Shown: positions 1 to 7,588 of the stretch, piece by piece
Layout of the letters: each line of letters begins with the position of its first letter
Position numbering within the stretch: position 1 is the first letter of the stretch
Assembly (NCBI GenBank): GCA_963709875.1
Contig: CAVPYB010000002.1
Location: forward strand, 248,001-312,000
DNA: 64,000 bases
Source: JAQBDA01 sp963709875
Lineage (GTDB): Bacteria; Chloroflexota; Anaerolineae; Anaerolineales; UBA4823
Direction of reading: 5' to 3'
Notes under the pieces: model-generated
Databases searched by the model: none
The model's input: only the letters and a program-made list of their open reading frames with translations
Told to the model about the DNA's origin: nothing
Made by a program: the position numbers and the translations under genes

Positions 1-334
1 AGGCGGTCTTGTAGCCCCACAGGCTGATCGCCCGGCTCTCCAGCTGGTAGACCGGTTCGTAGAGCAGGAAGGCCACCAATTGGCTGACCGGAACACCTTC
101 CTTCTTTGCCAGGAGCTCCAGACGCTTTTTCAAATCAACCGGGATGTCGAGGTTGATGCGGTTGGGCTTGCGCTTCTCGGCGCGCTCGCGCTCCTTCTTC
201 TTCCGGGAGCGCTCGTTGCGAGGCAAGCGTGCTTCTTCCTGGCGACGCTGTCCCTGGCCAAGCAGAGACTCAACGGCTGGATCCATGCCAGGGAGATTCT
301 CAAAACTTGTGAATCCATCGGTGTCGTTTTTCAT
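1..334 (-). CDS. Putative ribbon-helix-helix-like partition partner (partial)
   Basis: This gene runs off the left edge, so its C-terminus is missing. About 110 residues are readable. The first 55 are very charged (runs of Arg, Lys and Glu). They are followed by a short segment, KPNRINLDIPVDLKKRLELL, that resembles a ribbon-helix-helix DNA-binding fold: a beta strand, then helices with a DIPVDLKKRL pattern. The ATG at 334 is chosen because it overlaps the parA stop (ATGA) and has AAGGA six bases upstream. Position directly after parA suggests the small centromere-binding partner of a ParA system. That role is inferred from context; the fold assignment is by eye. Confidence 0.6.
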   Translation of the reverse strand, partial: MKNDTDGFTSFENLPGMDPAVESLLGQGQRRQEEARLPRNERSRKKKERERAEKRKPNRINLDIPVDLKKRLELLAKKEGVPVSQLVAFLLYEPVYQLESRAISLWGYKTA

Positions 335-1104
335 ATCCATTCCTTTACTCGTTCTAAGACTTGTTGATAGCCGCCCACGCGCCGGTTGCCTTGTTCGTAT
401 CCGAGCAGGGCTTTGGCCTGGGGTGAATACTCCCACAGCGTCTTGCCGTAACGGCTGGCTACCCGGCATTGGGTGTCCTGGGGGATGGGCGGCAGCACCA
501 GCCTGCCGAAGGTCTGCGCCAGGTGGATGAGCTGCTCATGGCTTTCCAGGGTCACTCGTTCGTAGAAGGTGGGCAGGATGCCGGCGACCTGGCAGTGGCT
601 GATGCGCTTCAGAGCGGCCAGGGTCTGCAGGGCGTCGCGCACACCATTTACGGCCAGCTTGTCGAGGCGGGTGGGGATCGAGAGATAATCGGCGGCAACC
701 AGGGCAGCAAAGTGCAAGCAGATCGGCGGATGGAGCGCAGTCCATCAGGATCAGGTCATAAGCCGCATTTTCCAGCACATCCGTCAGGATGTACTCACGC
801 AAGGTCACACCGGCCAGGGTTTGTTTCAGGGCAGTCGTGCTCTTGTCGGAGCGGATGACATCCAGGCGCTCCTGTCCGCTGGGGGTGATGACTTGATCGA
901 GCGGGAGCGCAGATCCGGTGAGAGCAGCCGGCGCAGATCGTCACCGTGCGGCAGGCCCAGACTGTCAGCCACGTTGCCCTGTGTATCCAGATCGATCAGG
1001 AGCACACGATAGCCATTCCTGGCCAGGCCGGATGCCAGGGTGACGGCAGTGGTGGTCTTACCGACGCCGCCTTTCTGATTCAAGATCGCCATCGTCGTAT
1101 GCAT
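331..1104 (-). pseudogene. parA: ParA-family partition ATPase, two frameshifts
   Basis: The reading starts MHTTMAILNQKGGVGKTTTA, a deviant Walker A motif at residues 10-18 typical of ParA/MinD ATPases. It continues with LLIDLDTQGN (Walker A' region) and, in another frame, DLILMDCAPS (Walker B). A third frame gives the conserved ParA C-terminal half with IPTRLDKLAVNGV. Frames change near 905 (one base appears missing) and near 722 (one extra base). After correction the protein is about 257 residues, normal for the family. ParA segregates plasmids or integrated elements by ATP-dependent DNA binding. It sits between an FtsK-like gene and a small putative DNA-binding gene. The lesions may be sequencing errors or real decay. 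Confidence 0.8.
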
Positions 1105-1115
1105 AATCTTTCTCC

Positions 1116-2457
1116 TCAACTGTTTGACAGGCTTGACGTAGTTTGACCACTTTGACCGTTTGACAGGATCATTCCATCCAATTTTGGGGTGATGTAACGG
1201 GCATTCTGGCGGGACGGATCCTGGCGCAGCCAACCGCGCAGCTCCCAATCTTCGACCAACGAACGAGCGGTACGCTCCGGCATACCCCACGAAACTAGCA
1301 GCGGGATGGACATCTTTCCGTCAGCTTCTTTCAAGGCATCGCTGACCAAGTGCAGCTCTCATGGGGATTGAGCGCAGACCTGCGGCGAGGCTCTGGGCTA
1401 ACAGGCGCTTATCCAGGTAGAAAGTTTGCACCAACCCCCAGCGGTCAGTGCAAGCCAAACCGGGACGGCTCTCAGGGATGCGCACTGCCTCCGGACAGCC
1501 CACTGCCCGGGCAGCTTCCAGGCTGCGTACCCGGAAGCACACCACCGCAGCTCACCTGGTCGCGCACACGTCCAACGACCTGCTTGGTGAAGTCCTGGGC
1601 GGCAAACACCAGGTGAATGCCGAACTTGCGCCCACGCCAGCCCAGCTCGGCCACCTGGTTGGCGAAACTGCTCTTCGGACCGCCCAAGAGCCGTCACCAG
1701 GGCACTGAATTCATCCAGAACCACCAGCAGCCGAGGGAGCGGCTCACCACCGTGTCGAACGCTGATCCGGTTAAATTCTTCCAGGTTTTCCGGGTAGCCG
1801 TCCATCTGCATGTACAACGCTGCCCGGTGGTCGCATTCTCCCAAGAGCGCGCTCTACGACCTCCTGAGCGGCCTGAGGTGTGGAGGCAATCGGAGCCAGC
1901 AAAGCCGGGTGATTGGCCAGCATTGGGAAGGTGGCGCCGTCCAGATCTACCAATAGCAACTGAGCGCCTTCAGCCAGGCCTGGTACAGCCAACGAACGCA
2001 GAAAGACTGATTTTCCCGATCCCGTCTTCCCCGCCACCAGCAGATGGCCGAGCTTCGACCATGGTTGGCTGATGGTCTCGCCGGCGTGGTTGACACCCAG
2101 CAACGCCCGGCCGCGCTCCACTCCCGGGAAGGGAACCAACTTCGGCAGGCGTGGGAGAGGCGAGAGTGGAATGGCATAGCGCAATCCGTTCGAGTTGGAG
2201 AGGAAGACCGGCAGGCCCTCGAAGATCGGTGCTCAGATGGTGGAGCAGCTCGGGAGTGGTGTAGGCTTCCAGCCGCTTGACCTGCGGCAAGATCCAGAAT
2301 GGCAAAGAGCAGCACGATCCCCTGGGTCGAGGTGAGCAGAAATTCGGTAAATGGCGCATCCAGACCACGCCGCTGACAGTACTTGCGGAAGCCTCCTGGC
2401 GACAATCTGCGCCTGGAGCTGGTAGCGCCTTGAAATAAAGATTTCAGTTTCAATCAT
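1116..2457 (-). pseudogene. FtsK/SpoIIIE-like DNA-translocating ATPase, heavily frameshifted
   Basis: Parts of one ATPase appear in all three frames. The ATG at 2457 is preceded by AGGAGA and overlaps the upstream gene. Near 2184-1850 there is LLGVNHAGETISQPWSKLGH followed by LLVAGKTGSGKSVFLRSL, the FtsK-type Walker A with the phrase that usually precedes it. Walker B-like RLLVVLDEFSALV follows near 1730, then GRKFGIHLVFAAQ, the FtsK motif before the arginine-finger region. The last 75 residues look like a winged helix. At least six frame changes are needed in 1.35 kb, far more than elsewhere in the window. In mobile elements such proteins move DNA during conjugation or partitioning; that role is inferred. 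Confidence 0.7.
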
Positions 2458-3448
2458 CGTCGATTTCTCCTTCCTGGAGGCCTGCTGCTGGATACGCGGC
2501 AGCACATCCGAGATCCAATCCTTCACCTCATCAGGCTCAACTACCCTGACATTGGCCAAGGGTGGAATGAGTTGAGCTTGGGTCAGAGATGGCAACGCAC
2601 GCCGCCGATGAACCTGACCGGGCAAGCCGCGGCTCACAAGATCGACTGCCTGGTCACGCGCTTTCACCTGCGATTGGAGTTCGGGCGCGGCCAAAGCTGG
2701 GGCTTCCGGATTGCCGCTCTTATCGATCGAGACAACCGCCCCAAAGAACAGATCCGGGTCGATCACATTGCGCCGGCCGTGGTCATCCAGGATCAGGATC
2801 GGTGCATCGCCACGCGGGTCACGCGGGATGGCGCGCCGGCGGAGAGCTTCGGTATTCCCCCAGATCCAGGCCAGATAAGCCACCAAAGGAACGGCGATCG
2901 CCAGGATAACCCAGGGAGCAGCCGCCTGAATTTTGTTGATCGTGCGCTGCCGCTCCGCCGCCATACGGGCCATATCAGCCTGGGCGGCCTGGGCAGTCTG
3001 CAGCGCCTGCAGGCTGGCGGCTTCAGCAGTGCCATGACTGTTCCAGGCTGCCTGGGTAGCGGTGCTCGACCAGCTCACTGCGGTGGCATTGGCTGCGGCC
3101 GTAGCAGTTGCCTGACTGCTGTCGGCAGTGGCGGTGGCGTTCCACACCTGTTGGGTTTGGGTAGCTGCCGCCGCAGCGCGAATGCTTTCATCAGTTGCCT
3201 GGGCAGCCAGGTAAGCAGCTTGCATCAGCATCCTGAGTCGCCGCAGCCTGATTGGTCGCCTGCCATTCAGCAGCATACTGCGCCTGCGCCGTGGAGGTCT
3301 GCACTGCCTGAACGAATTCCAGGGTGGCACGCGCTTGCACACCGGAGACGTTTGGGTCCGCGCCGCTTAGCGCGGCATCATCGCACGCGACCAGAATCAA
3401 TCCGGCCAGCAACATCAGGAATAGTAAGGTCAACCAGCGAGTATTCAT
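2454..3448 (-). CDS. Ala/Thr-rich lipoprotein with a central membrane segment (frameshifted)
   Basis: It begins MNTRWLTLLFLMLLAGLILVAC, a lipoprotein signal whose lipobox is LVAC, so the mature protein should be lipidated on Cys22. A long Ala/Thr/Gln-rich stretch with many ATATA-like units follows, then a transmembrane helix (WVILAIAVPLVAYLAWIWG) about two thirds along, then a soluble domain of about 130 residues. One frame change near 3225 joins the signal part to the rest. The 3' end is uncertain because the open frame runs into the FtsK-like start at 2457. No known family was recognised. Its place before the FtsK-like gene and after a similar small lipoprotein suggests an envelope part of the element's transfer machinery (inference). 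Confidence 0.55.
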
Positions 3449-3466
3449 ATCACTATCCCCTTAGGG

Positions 3467-3944
3467 CTATCCCCACCATCCGGTTGGAAGCTGAGGTTGA
3501 TCATCATCCTCATTTGCGGCCTGGCTCTGCTGAAGAAGCTGAGTAAGAATCATTTGCTGTTGAAGGAGCATCTGTTGGTAAGGATCAGACTCCCTCCACG
3601 CGTTTCCAGTGTGCGTTTGGTCCGTTCACCCACCGACCGGCACCCTTCTCTTGAATATGGCTGTGTTTCCAGATCTGTCGCTGGATGACGACATAAACAG
3701 CCAGACCACCCAGGACGACCAATACCAGTGACAGGAGCACCAGGACCAAGGTTTGACCCCGGCCGACATCGCTCAAACCTTGCGAAGCGATCTGCGCGGC
3801 CCGGGCGGCATCCTGAGCGGCTCTTGCGGCCTCGATGACGCTCTGAGCTTGAGCAATCTCCACAGCGTTGTCGCTTGGCCCGCACGCGGCCACAACCAGG
3901 AAAAATAACAAAACCAGAGCGATGAAGAAACCAATCTTTTTCAT
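3467..3944 (-). CDS. Small lipoprotein with Gln-rich tail (frameshifted)
   Basis: The start MKKIGFFIALVLLFFLVVAACGP has a lipobox VAAC. After it come an Ala-rich amphipathic helix (AARAAQDAARAAQIASQ), a transmembrane helix (LVLVLLSLVLVVLGGLAVYVV) and a basic segment. The first frame stops at 3585, but removing one G from the GGG run near 3593 continues into EESDPYQQMLLQQQ and a Gln-rich tail ending PTGWWG at 3467. That tail is clearly protein-like, so the shorter stop is probably an artefact. The layout (lipobox, Ala-rich helix, TM helix) repeats that of the next gene, so the two may be paralogues or partners. Function unknown. Confidence 0.55.
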
Positions 3945-3969
3945 GTCACACCTCCATGTTTTGAATGAA

Positions 3970-6132
3970 TTACCAATAACCCGAGTCGGGAACGGGTACG
4001 CCCAAATGGTCTGCCAATTTTTGCAAACGCTCACTCGGAGAGTTTTCTATTGCCTTGCGCCAGATACGGTTCCAAGGACGGTGTCCTGTAAGCTCCTTGG
4101 TGAGCATTTCTGCCAGTTCGTTTGCCGGCAATTCGGCAAGCTCGTCATAAACATCACCCGCGCCTCGATTTGGGTGAGGAATCAGGCGGCTGATGGCATG
4201 CGCAATGGGATCACGGATGCCATTCCCGCCCGGACTGGCTGCATAGAGCAGCCAGGAGACGAAAGCCTGGGCTGTCAGGCCGTTTTCAAGTAGCAGTTCC
4301 TGGTTCTTTGCACTTACCCGGTTTCGATTGAGTAAGTCCTTCAAATTCCATTCCATGCCCACCACCCCCTTCCCGGGCCTGTCAGTTAGTGTCTCCAAAT
4401 CAGAACCATCGCCGGCGTCGGTGGTGGTTGGTGTGTTTTCCTTGTGATTTAAACCAAGTGCTAAGGTGTTTAAACTGTGCCAATCGCGCCAATCAAAGGT
4501 GACACCCGCGCCAATCATATGGGTGTCACTTCCGCCACTATTTATGCCACTCGCGCCAATATTGATGTCAATCGCGCCATTGGGTGTGTCGATCTGTCCA
4601 TCCCTATTGGTGTCAATCGCGCCATTCATATCCCTATGGGTGTCACCCGCGCCAGTAATGGTGTCATTTACGCCACTATGGGTGTCACTCGCGCCAACCG
4701 GATCATCAAACCCTGAACTCCTATAGGTGTCATTCGCGCCAATCGGATTGCTATGGGTGTCATCTACGCCAATCTCTCGTCCTGCTAATAATAGGTTGGC
4801 TTGGCCCTGATCTTCCTCGGTCAGCGGCTCGCCCATACAGATTTTGAAGCGCCGCGGCGATTCTTCCCAAATACCGATCTCATGGCTTATCTCCCGAACG
4901 AATCTCCCAACATCATCGTTTCGCAGCCATTCCCAAACGGTTTTGACACGTTTCAACCCCAACCAATGAGAGATTTCAGCATAACCTTGATCTACCTGCA
5001 CTTCATCCCGAATTTCGCCTGTACGTTGGTTGAGGTAACACCTATCTCGCAGCAACACCACGAACCACCCCTGCCCGTAACCCAGTATGGGCAACCAGCG
5101 GGTTACGAAGTAGTGTGTGAGTACGACCAGATCTTTGGGAGGCATCAGGTGCTGCGCCAGCCTATCGGCCAGTTCCTGGAACTGCGCGCGATCATGTTCT
5201 AAGATCGGACCGCACACACTGTGAAGCACATCTTGAACGGAGTGCAGTTCGATGTCTGAGTCCCTCAAATGCGCCGTGTTCTCTAGCCAGGGAATTAGTT
5301 CCATTACCGGAGTGTCCAAAGCGGACTGAATTACAGTCAGTGGGTTTTTCCCTTCAGATAGTCGTTTGTATAACCAGGCTCGGAGAGAAAGTTCGTCAGT
5401 TGGCGTGAGCGGTAATGTCATTGACACCCGGTAAAAGCGTGGGGTGCGGTGTGGGTGACCATCTTTGCCGTGGTGCCATCGTGGTTTATCTTCAGCCGGC
5501 GTAACCAGGCCTTGTAAATGCTGCCACGTGTCCGGTTTTGCCGACCAACGCCGGAATGTGCGCAGACTCATCCCGGCAAATCTGGCAACCTTTTTTGCCG
5601 GCGCGCCAAACTTCTTACCGGGCTGCCGGGACGCGCCCGCTTCATACGCAGCCTGGCGAAAGCCTATGTACAACCAGGCCAGATCCGGGCCAAGCAATGG
5701 GATGAACCGGAGAAAGTAACCTGGTACGACAATCACCTGGTCAGGCCGGACGATCTCGTCGTAGATCGATTGGTACTCCGCCTGGAGCGACAGCACATCT
5801 GAACCGCTTTCCAGGGAGGCGCTCTCGTCAGATAAAACATCATCTTCTGGCTCATTTTCAAGATCATCGGGCTCGTTCACTACGATAAATTGAACATCTA
5901 TCTGTTGGTTTAGAATTCCGGTCAACATACGTGTCACGGTACTGGTTAGTCGGCTCGCTAACCATTCACGGCCATACGCGTTCGGTGTACCAACGGTAAA
6001 TACTCCAGCTTCGAATAACACAAAACTGGTATCACGTACCCAGGAATCAAATGCAGCTTTCGGCATATCCATCTGTAATTGGCTGAGTGTCATCTGCCAG
6101 GCTCGCTCTGGTTGGATCGAAGAGCCATTCAC
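3970..6132 (-). CDS. Replication-initiator-like protein with N-terminal DnaA_N-like domain
   Basis: This is an intact 720-residue protein starting at GTG 6132, overlapping the preceding HTH gene by GTGA. The first 85 residues resemble the DnaA N-terminal domain (AWQMTLSQLQMDMPKAAFDSW, then a TPNAYGREWLASR stretch), used in DnaA for helicase loading and found in some plasmid and phage replication proteins. Residues about 110-420 look helical and HTH-rich with no family recognised. Residues about 455-550 consist of short GA-x-DT repeats encoded by the iteron-like DNA array. The C-terminal 150 residues are a separate helical unit. No AAA+ Walker motif is visible, so it is not DnaA itself. A role in starting element replication is inferred. 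Confidence 0.6.
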   Translation of the reverse strand: MNGSSIQPERAWQMTLSQLQMDMPKAAFDSWVRDTSFVLFEAGVFTVGTPNAYGREWLASRLTSTVTRMLTGILNQQIDVQFIVVNEPDDLENEPEDDVLSDESASLESGSDVLSLQAEYQSIYDEIVRPDQVIVVPGYFLRFIPLLGPDLAWLYIGFRQAAYEAGASRQPGKKFGAPAKKVARFAGMSLRTFRRWSAKPDTWQHLQGLVTPAEDKPRWHHGKDGHPHRTPRFYRVSMTLPLTPTDELSLRAWLYKRLSEGKNPLTVIQSALDTPVMELIPWLENTAHLRDSDIELHSVQDVLHSVCGPILEHDRAQFQELADRLAQHLMPPKDLVVLTHYFVTRWLPILGYGQGWFVVLLRDRCYLNQRTGEIRDEVQVDQGYAEISHWLGLKRVKTVWEWLRNDDVGRFVREISHEIGIWEESPRRFKICMGEPLTEEDQGQANLLLAGREIGVDDTHSNPIGANDTYRSSGFDDPVGASDTHSGVNDTITGAGDTHRDMNGAIDTNRDGQIDTPNGAIDINIGASGINSGGSDTHMIGAGVTFDWRDWHSLNTLALGLNHKENTPTTTDAGDGSDLETLTDRPGKGVVGMEWNLKDLLNRNRVSAKNQELLLENGLTAQAFVSWLLYAASPGGNGIRDPIAHAISRLIPHPNRGAGDVYDELAELPANELAEMLTKELTGHRPWNRIWRKAIENSPSERLQKLADHLGVPVPDSGYW
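4477..4771. repeat. Iteron-like array inside the replication gene
   Basis: Twelve copies of a 15-base unit with consensus GTGTCANTCGCGCCA start at 4477, 4499, 4523, 4544, 4565, 4586, 4610, 4640, 4661, 4682, 4727 and 4757. The 4586 copy is the weakest. From 4499 on, the spacings (24, 21, 21, 21, 24, 30, 21, 21, 45, 30) are all multiples of three, giving the peptide pattern GA-x-DT. The first copy is 22 bases from the second and is read in another frame (WRDWH), yet keeps the DNA motif. Binding-site arrays within rep genes are known for plasmids whose origin lies in the rep coding sequence. Confidence 0.7.
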
Positions 6133-6386
6133 GACTGACCTCTTCCGTTTCTCTTGCGAAGCGAATCTTCCTCGTTGTAGCCAACCTGTTGCAGAAACTT
6201 GCCGATGGCATCTTCCGGGACACGGAAGGTTCTTGGTCCAAATTGAATGGCTTCAAGTTTGCCTTCCTTGATCCAGCGGTAAACGGTTTTTGGGTGAACC
6301 CGTGCCCACTCCGCTACTTCGAGCACAGTAAGCAGGTTCCGGGCATTCCAGGTGCCCGGTGGTGGGTGTGCAGATTGTGTGGTCAT
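6129..6386 (-). CDS. Excisionase/MerR-like helix-turn-helix protein
   Basis: The 85-residue protein has the pattern LLTVLEVAEWARVHPKTVYR, then WIKEGKLEAIQFGPRTFRVP, the winged HTH of the excisionase-family DNA-binding domain (HTH_17). The ATG at 6386 follows GGGAGAAAAGG; an upstream start at 6494 is possible in frame but would include the palindrome, so it is less likely. It is translationally coupled to the replication gene (GTGA overlap). Such proteins act as excision factors or as repressors of their own operon. The large palindrome just upstream would be a natural target. Confidence 0.75.
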   Translation of the reverse strand: MTTQSAHPPPGTWNARNLLTVLEVAEWARVHPKTVYRWIKEGKLEAIQFGPRTFRVPEDAIGKFLQQVGYNEEDSLRKRNGRGQS

Positions 6387-6449
6387 CTCCTTTTCTCCCG
6401 CCGGCCTTGACGCAACCTCGTCAACTTGCTGTTTAGGGAGAATCAAAAA

Positions 6450-6483
6450 GCCGGCACTCAATCGATATCGACTGAGTGCCGGC
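6450..6483. promoter_or_regulatory. 34-bp near-perfect palindrome upstream of the HTH/rep operon
   Basis: Arms GCCGGCACTCA (6450-6460) and TGAGTGCCGGC (6473-6483) flank a second perfect palindrome, TCGATATCGA (6462-6471). Only the pair 6461/6472 (A/C) does not match, so 16 of 17 positions pair. It lies 64 bases before the HTH start. Candidates are an operator for the HTH protein, a partition site, or a dimer-resolution site; the sequence does not decide between them. Confidence 0.6.
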
Positions 6484-6868
6484 GATAATGGCAATCTATT
6501 ACACCGCTAGATTATCTTCCGTGCTGTTGAGAGGGCACCCACCCTCTCCGCTGAGCGTAAAGTCTGTGCGAAATTCTTGATTTCGCCGGGGTCTGCCGGC
6601 TCTCGATCTGTTGAAAAACGGATGTGAATGTACGGGGTTTTACGCTTCGGTGTGGGGCATACGAGTATGCTTGCCACACCCGAGATCGCTCAGTTCGCGC
6701 TGGGCGATCTCAACTTTTAAGCGATACCCTTTCATTGTACGTACTCCTCTATAGTTGTCAAGACATTGTGGGACATGGGTTTTCGAAGCAGTAGAGGAGA
6801 TTAAAATCAACCCCACAGGGAAGCAGAAATCTGATTGAATGAGGGCATCTCAAAGAGGAGGTGTCCCA
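6484..6868. other. Non-coding interval with hairpins between divergent genes
   Basis: No convincing gene lies here. It holds the left inverted end of the transposase unit (about 6595-6620), an imperfect hairpin with arms GGTGTGG (6649-6655) and CCACACC (6674-6680), and a perfect 8-bp hairpin GAGATCGC (6682-6689) / GCGATCTC (6704-6711). The sigma-like gene starts at 6869 after AAAGAGGAGG. The hairpins could be transposase binding sites, leader structures or part of an origin; I cannot tell which. Confidence 0.5.
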
Positions 6869-7588
6869 ATGGAAGAAAAGAAAAAAGGCGATTTCAGCGG
6901 ACGGGCTGAAATCGCCCTATATCGAATGGCGCAGGAGGGGTGTCCAGAAAGCCTCGATCGGCTGCTACGCCAGCATGAAGGACTGGTGCGCCAGATCGTA
7001 GCACACCAGCGGTTGTGTGGGCTAGCGTTTGAAGAGGCACTCCAAGCCGGGCGGATCGGGCTGTGGCGAGCGATTGAGGGCTACGATCCACAGCGGGGAA
7101 CACGCTTCAGCACCTACGCCTACCCTGCGATTATACGCCAAGTGTGGGAAGCGGTCAGGAGGGAGTGTGCCTGGGAAAGGCGGCAGATTCCGGAAGAGCT
7201 GTTGGGGGTGTATTTTGAAGCGTATAGTGCGGATGACCGCCAGAAAGCAGAATGGGAGGCGGTGGAGGACAGACTGCGAGGCATGGTGGCAGGCTTGCCA
7301 GAGCGGGAGGCGGAAGTGATCCGGCGCCACTATGGACTGGAGGGGCAGGCAATTTGCGGCTCCGCCGCAAAACAGGAGACGCTGGCGGAGATTGGGGGAG
7401 AATGGCATGTCAGCAGGCAGCGGGTCTATCAAATCGAAGAGGCCGCGCTGATCCGTCTGCGGCAGCCTGGGCAGAGCCAGGGATTGCGCAGCCTGCTGGA
7501 GCGGCACAGCCAGGGCGAGTATGAATGGGTGGAACGGGTGACCCAGGCGTATCTGCGCCGCCGAGGAGGCCGCCGTGAACAGGGCTGA
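6869..7588 (+). CDS. Sigma-70-family sigma-factor-like protein
   Basis: The 239-residue product has sigma region 2 (EGLVRQIVAHQRLCGLAFEE, then GRIGLWRAIEGYDPQRG and TRFSTYAYPAIIRQVWEAVRR, residues about 35-110). It also has region 4 near the end (LPEREAEVIRRHYGL, then LAEIGGEWHVSRQRVYQIE), the HTH that contacts a -35 element. The ATG at 6869 is preferred over 6839 because AGGAGGT lies just before it. Its last 14 bases overlap the transposase gene, which points to translational coupling. Possible roles are directing RNA polymerase to the element's own promoters or serving as a DNA-binding accessory to transposition; both are inferred. Confidence 0.8.
   Translation: MEEKKKGDFSGRAEIALYRMAQEGCPESLDRLLRQHEGLVRQIVAHQRLCGLAFEEALQAGRIGLWRAIEGYDPQRGTRFSTYAYPAIIRQVWEAVRRECAWERRQIPEELLGVYFEAYSADDRQKAEWEAVEDRLRGMVAGLPEREAEVIRRHYGLEGQAICGSAAKQETLAEIGGEWHVSRQRVYQIEEAALIRLRQPGQSQGLRSLLERHSQGEYEWVERVTQAYLRRRGGRREQG

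Noticed and set aside
2572..3546. Long plus-strand frame of 324 codons
   Set aside because: It lies opposite the Ala-rich lipoprotein gene; the repetitive GC-rich codons keep the reverse frame open. No ribosome site or protein-like pattern.
4477..4771. CRISPR array or protein-only repeat as an explanation of the array
   Set aside because: Units and gaps are too short and irregular for CRISPR, and the out-of-frame first copy argues against purely peptide-level repeats.
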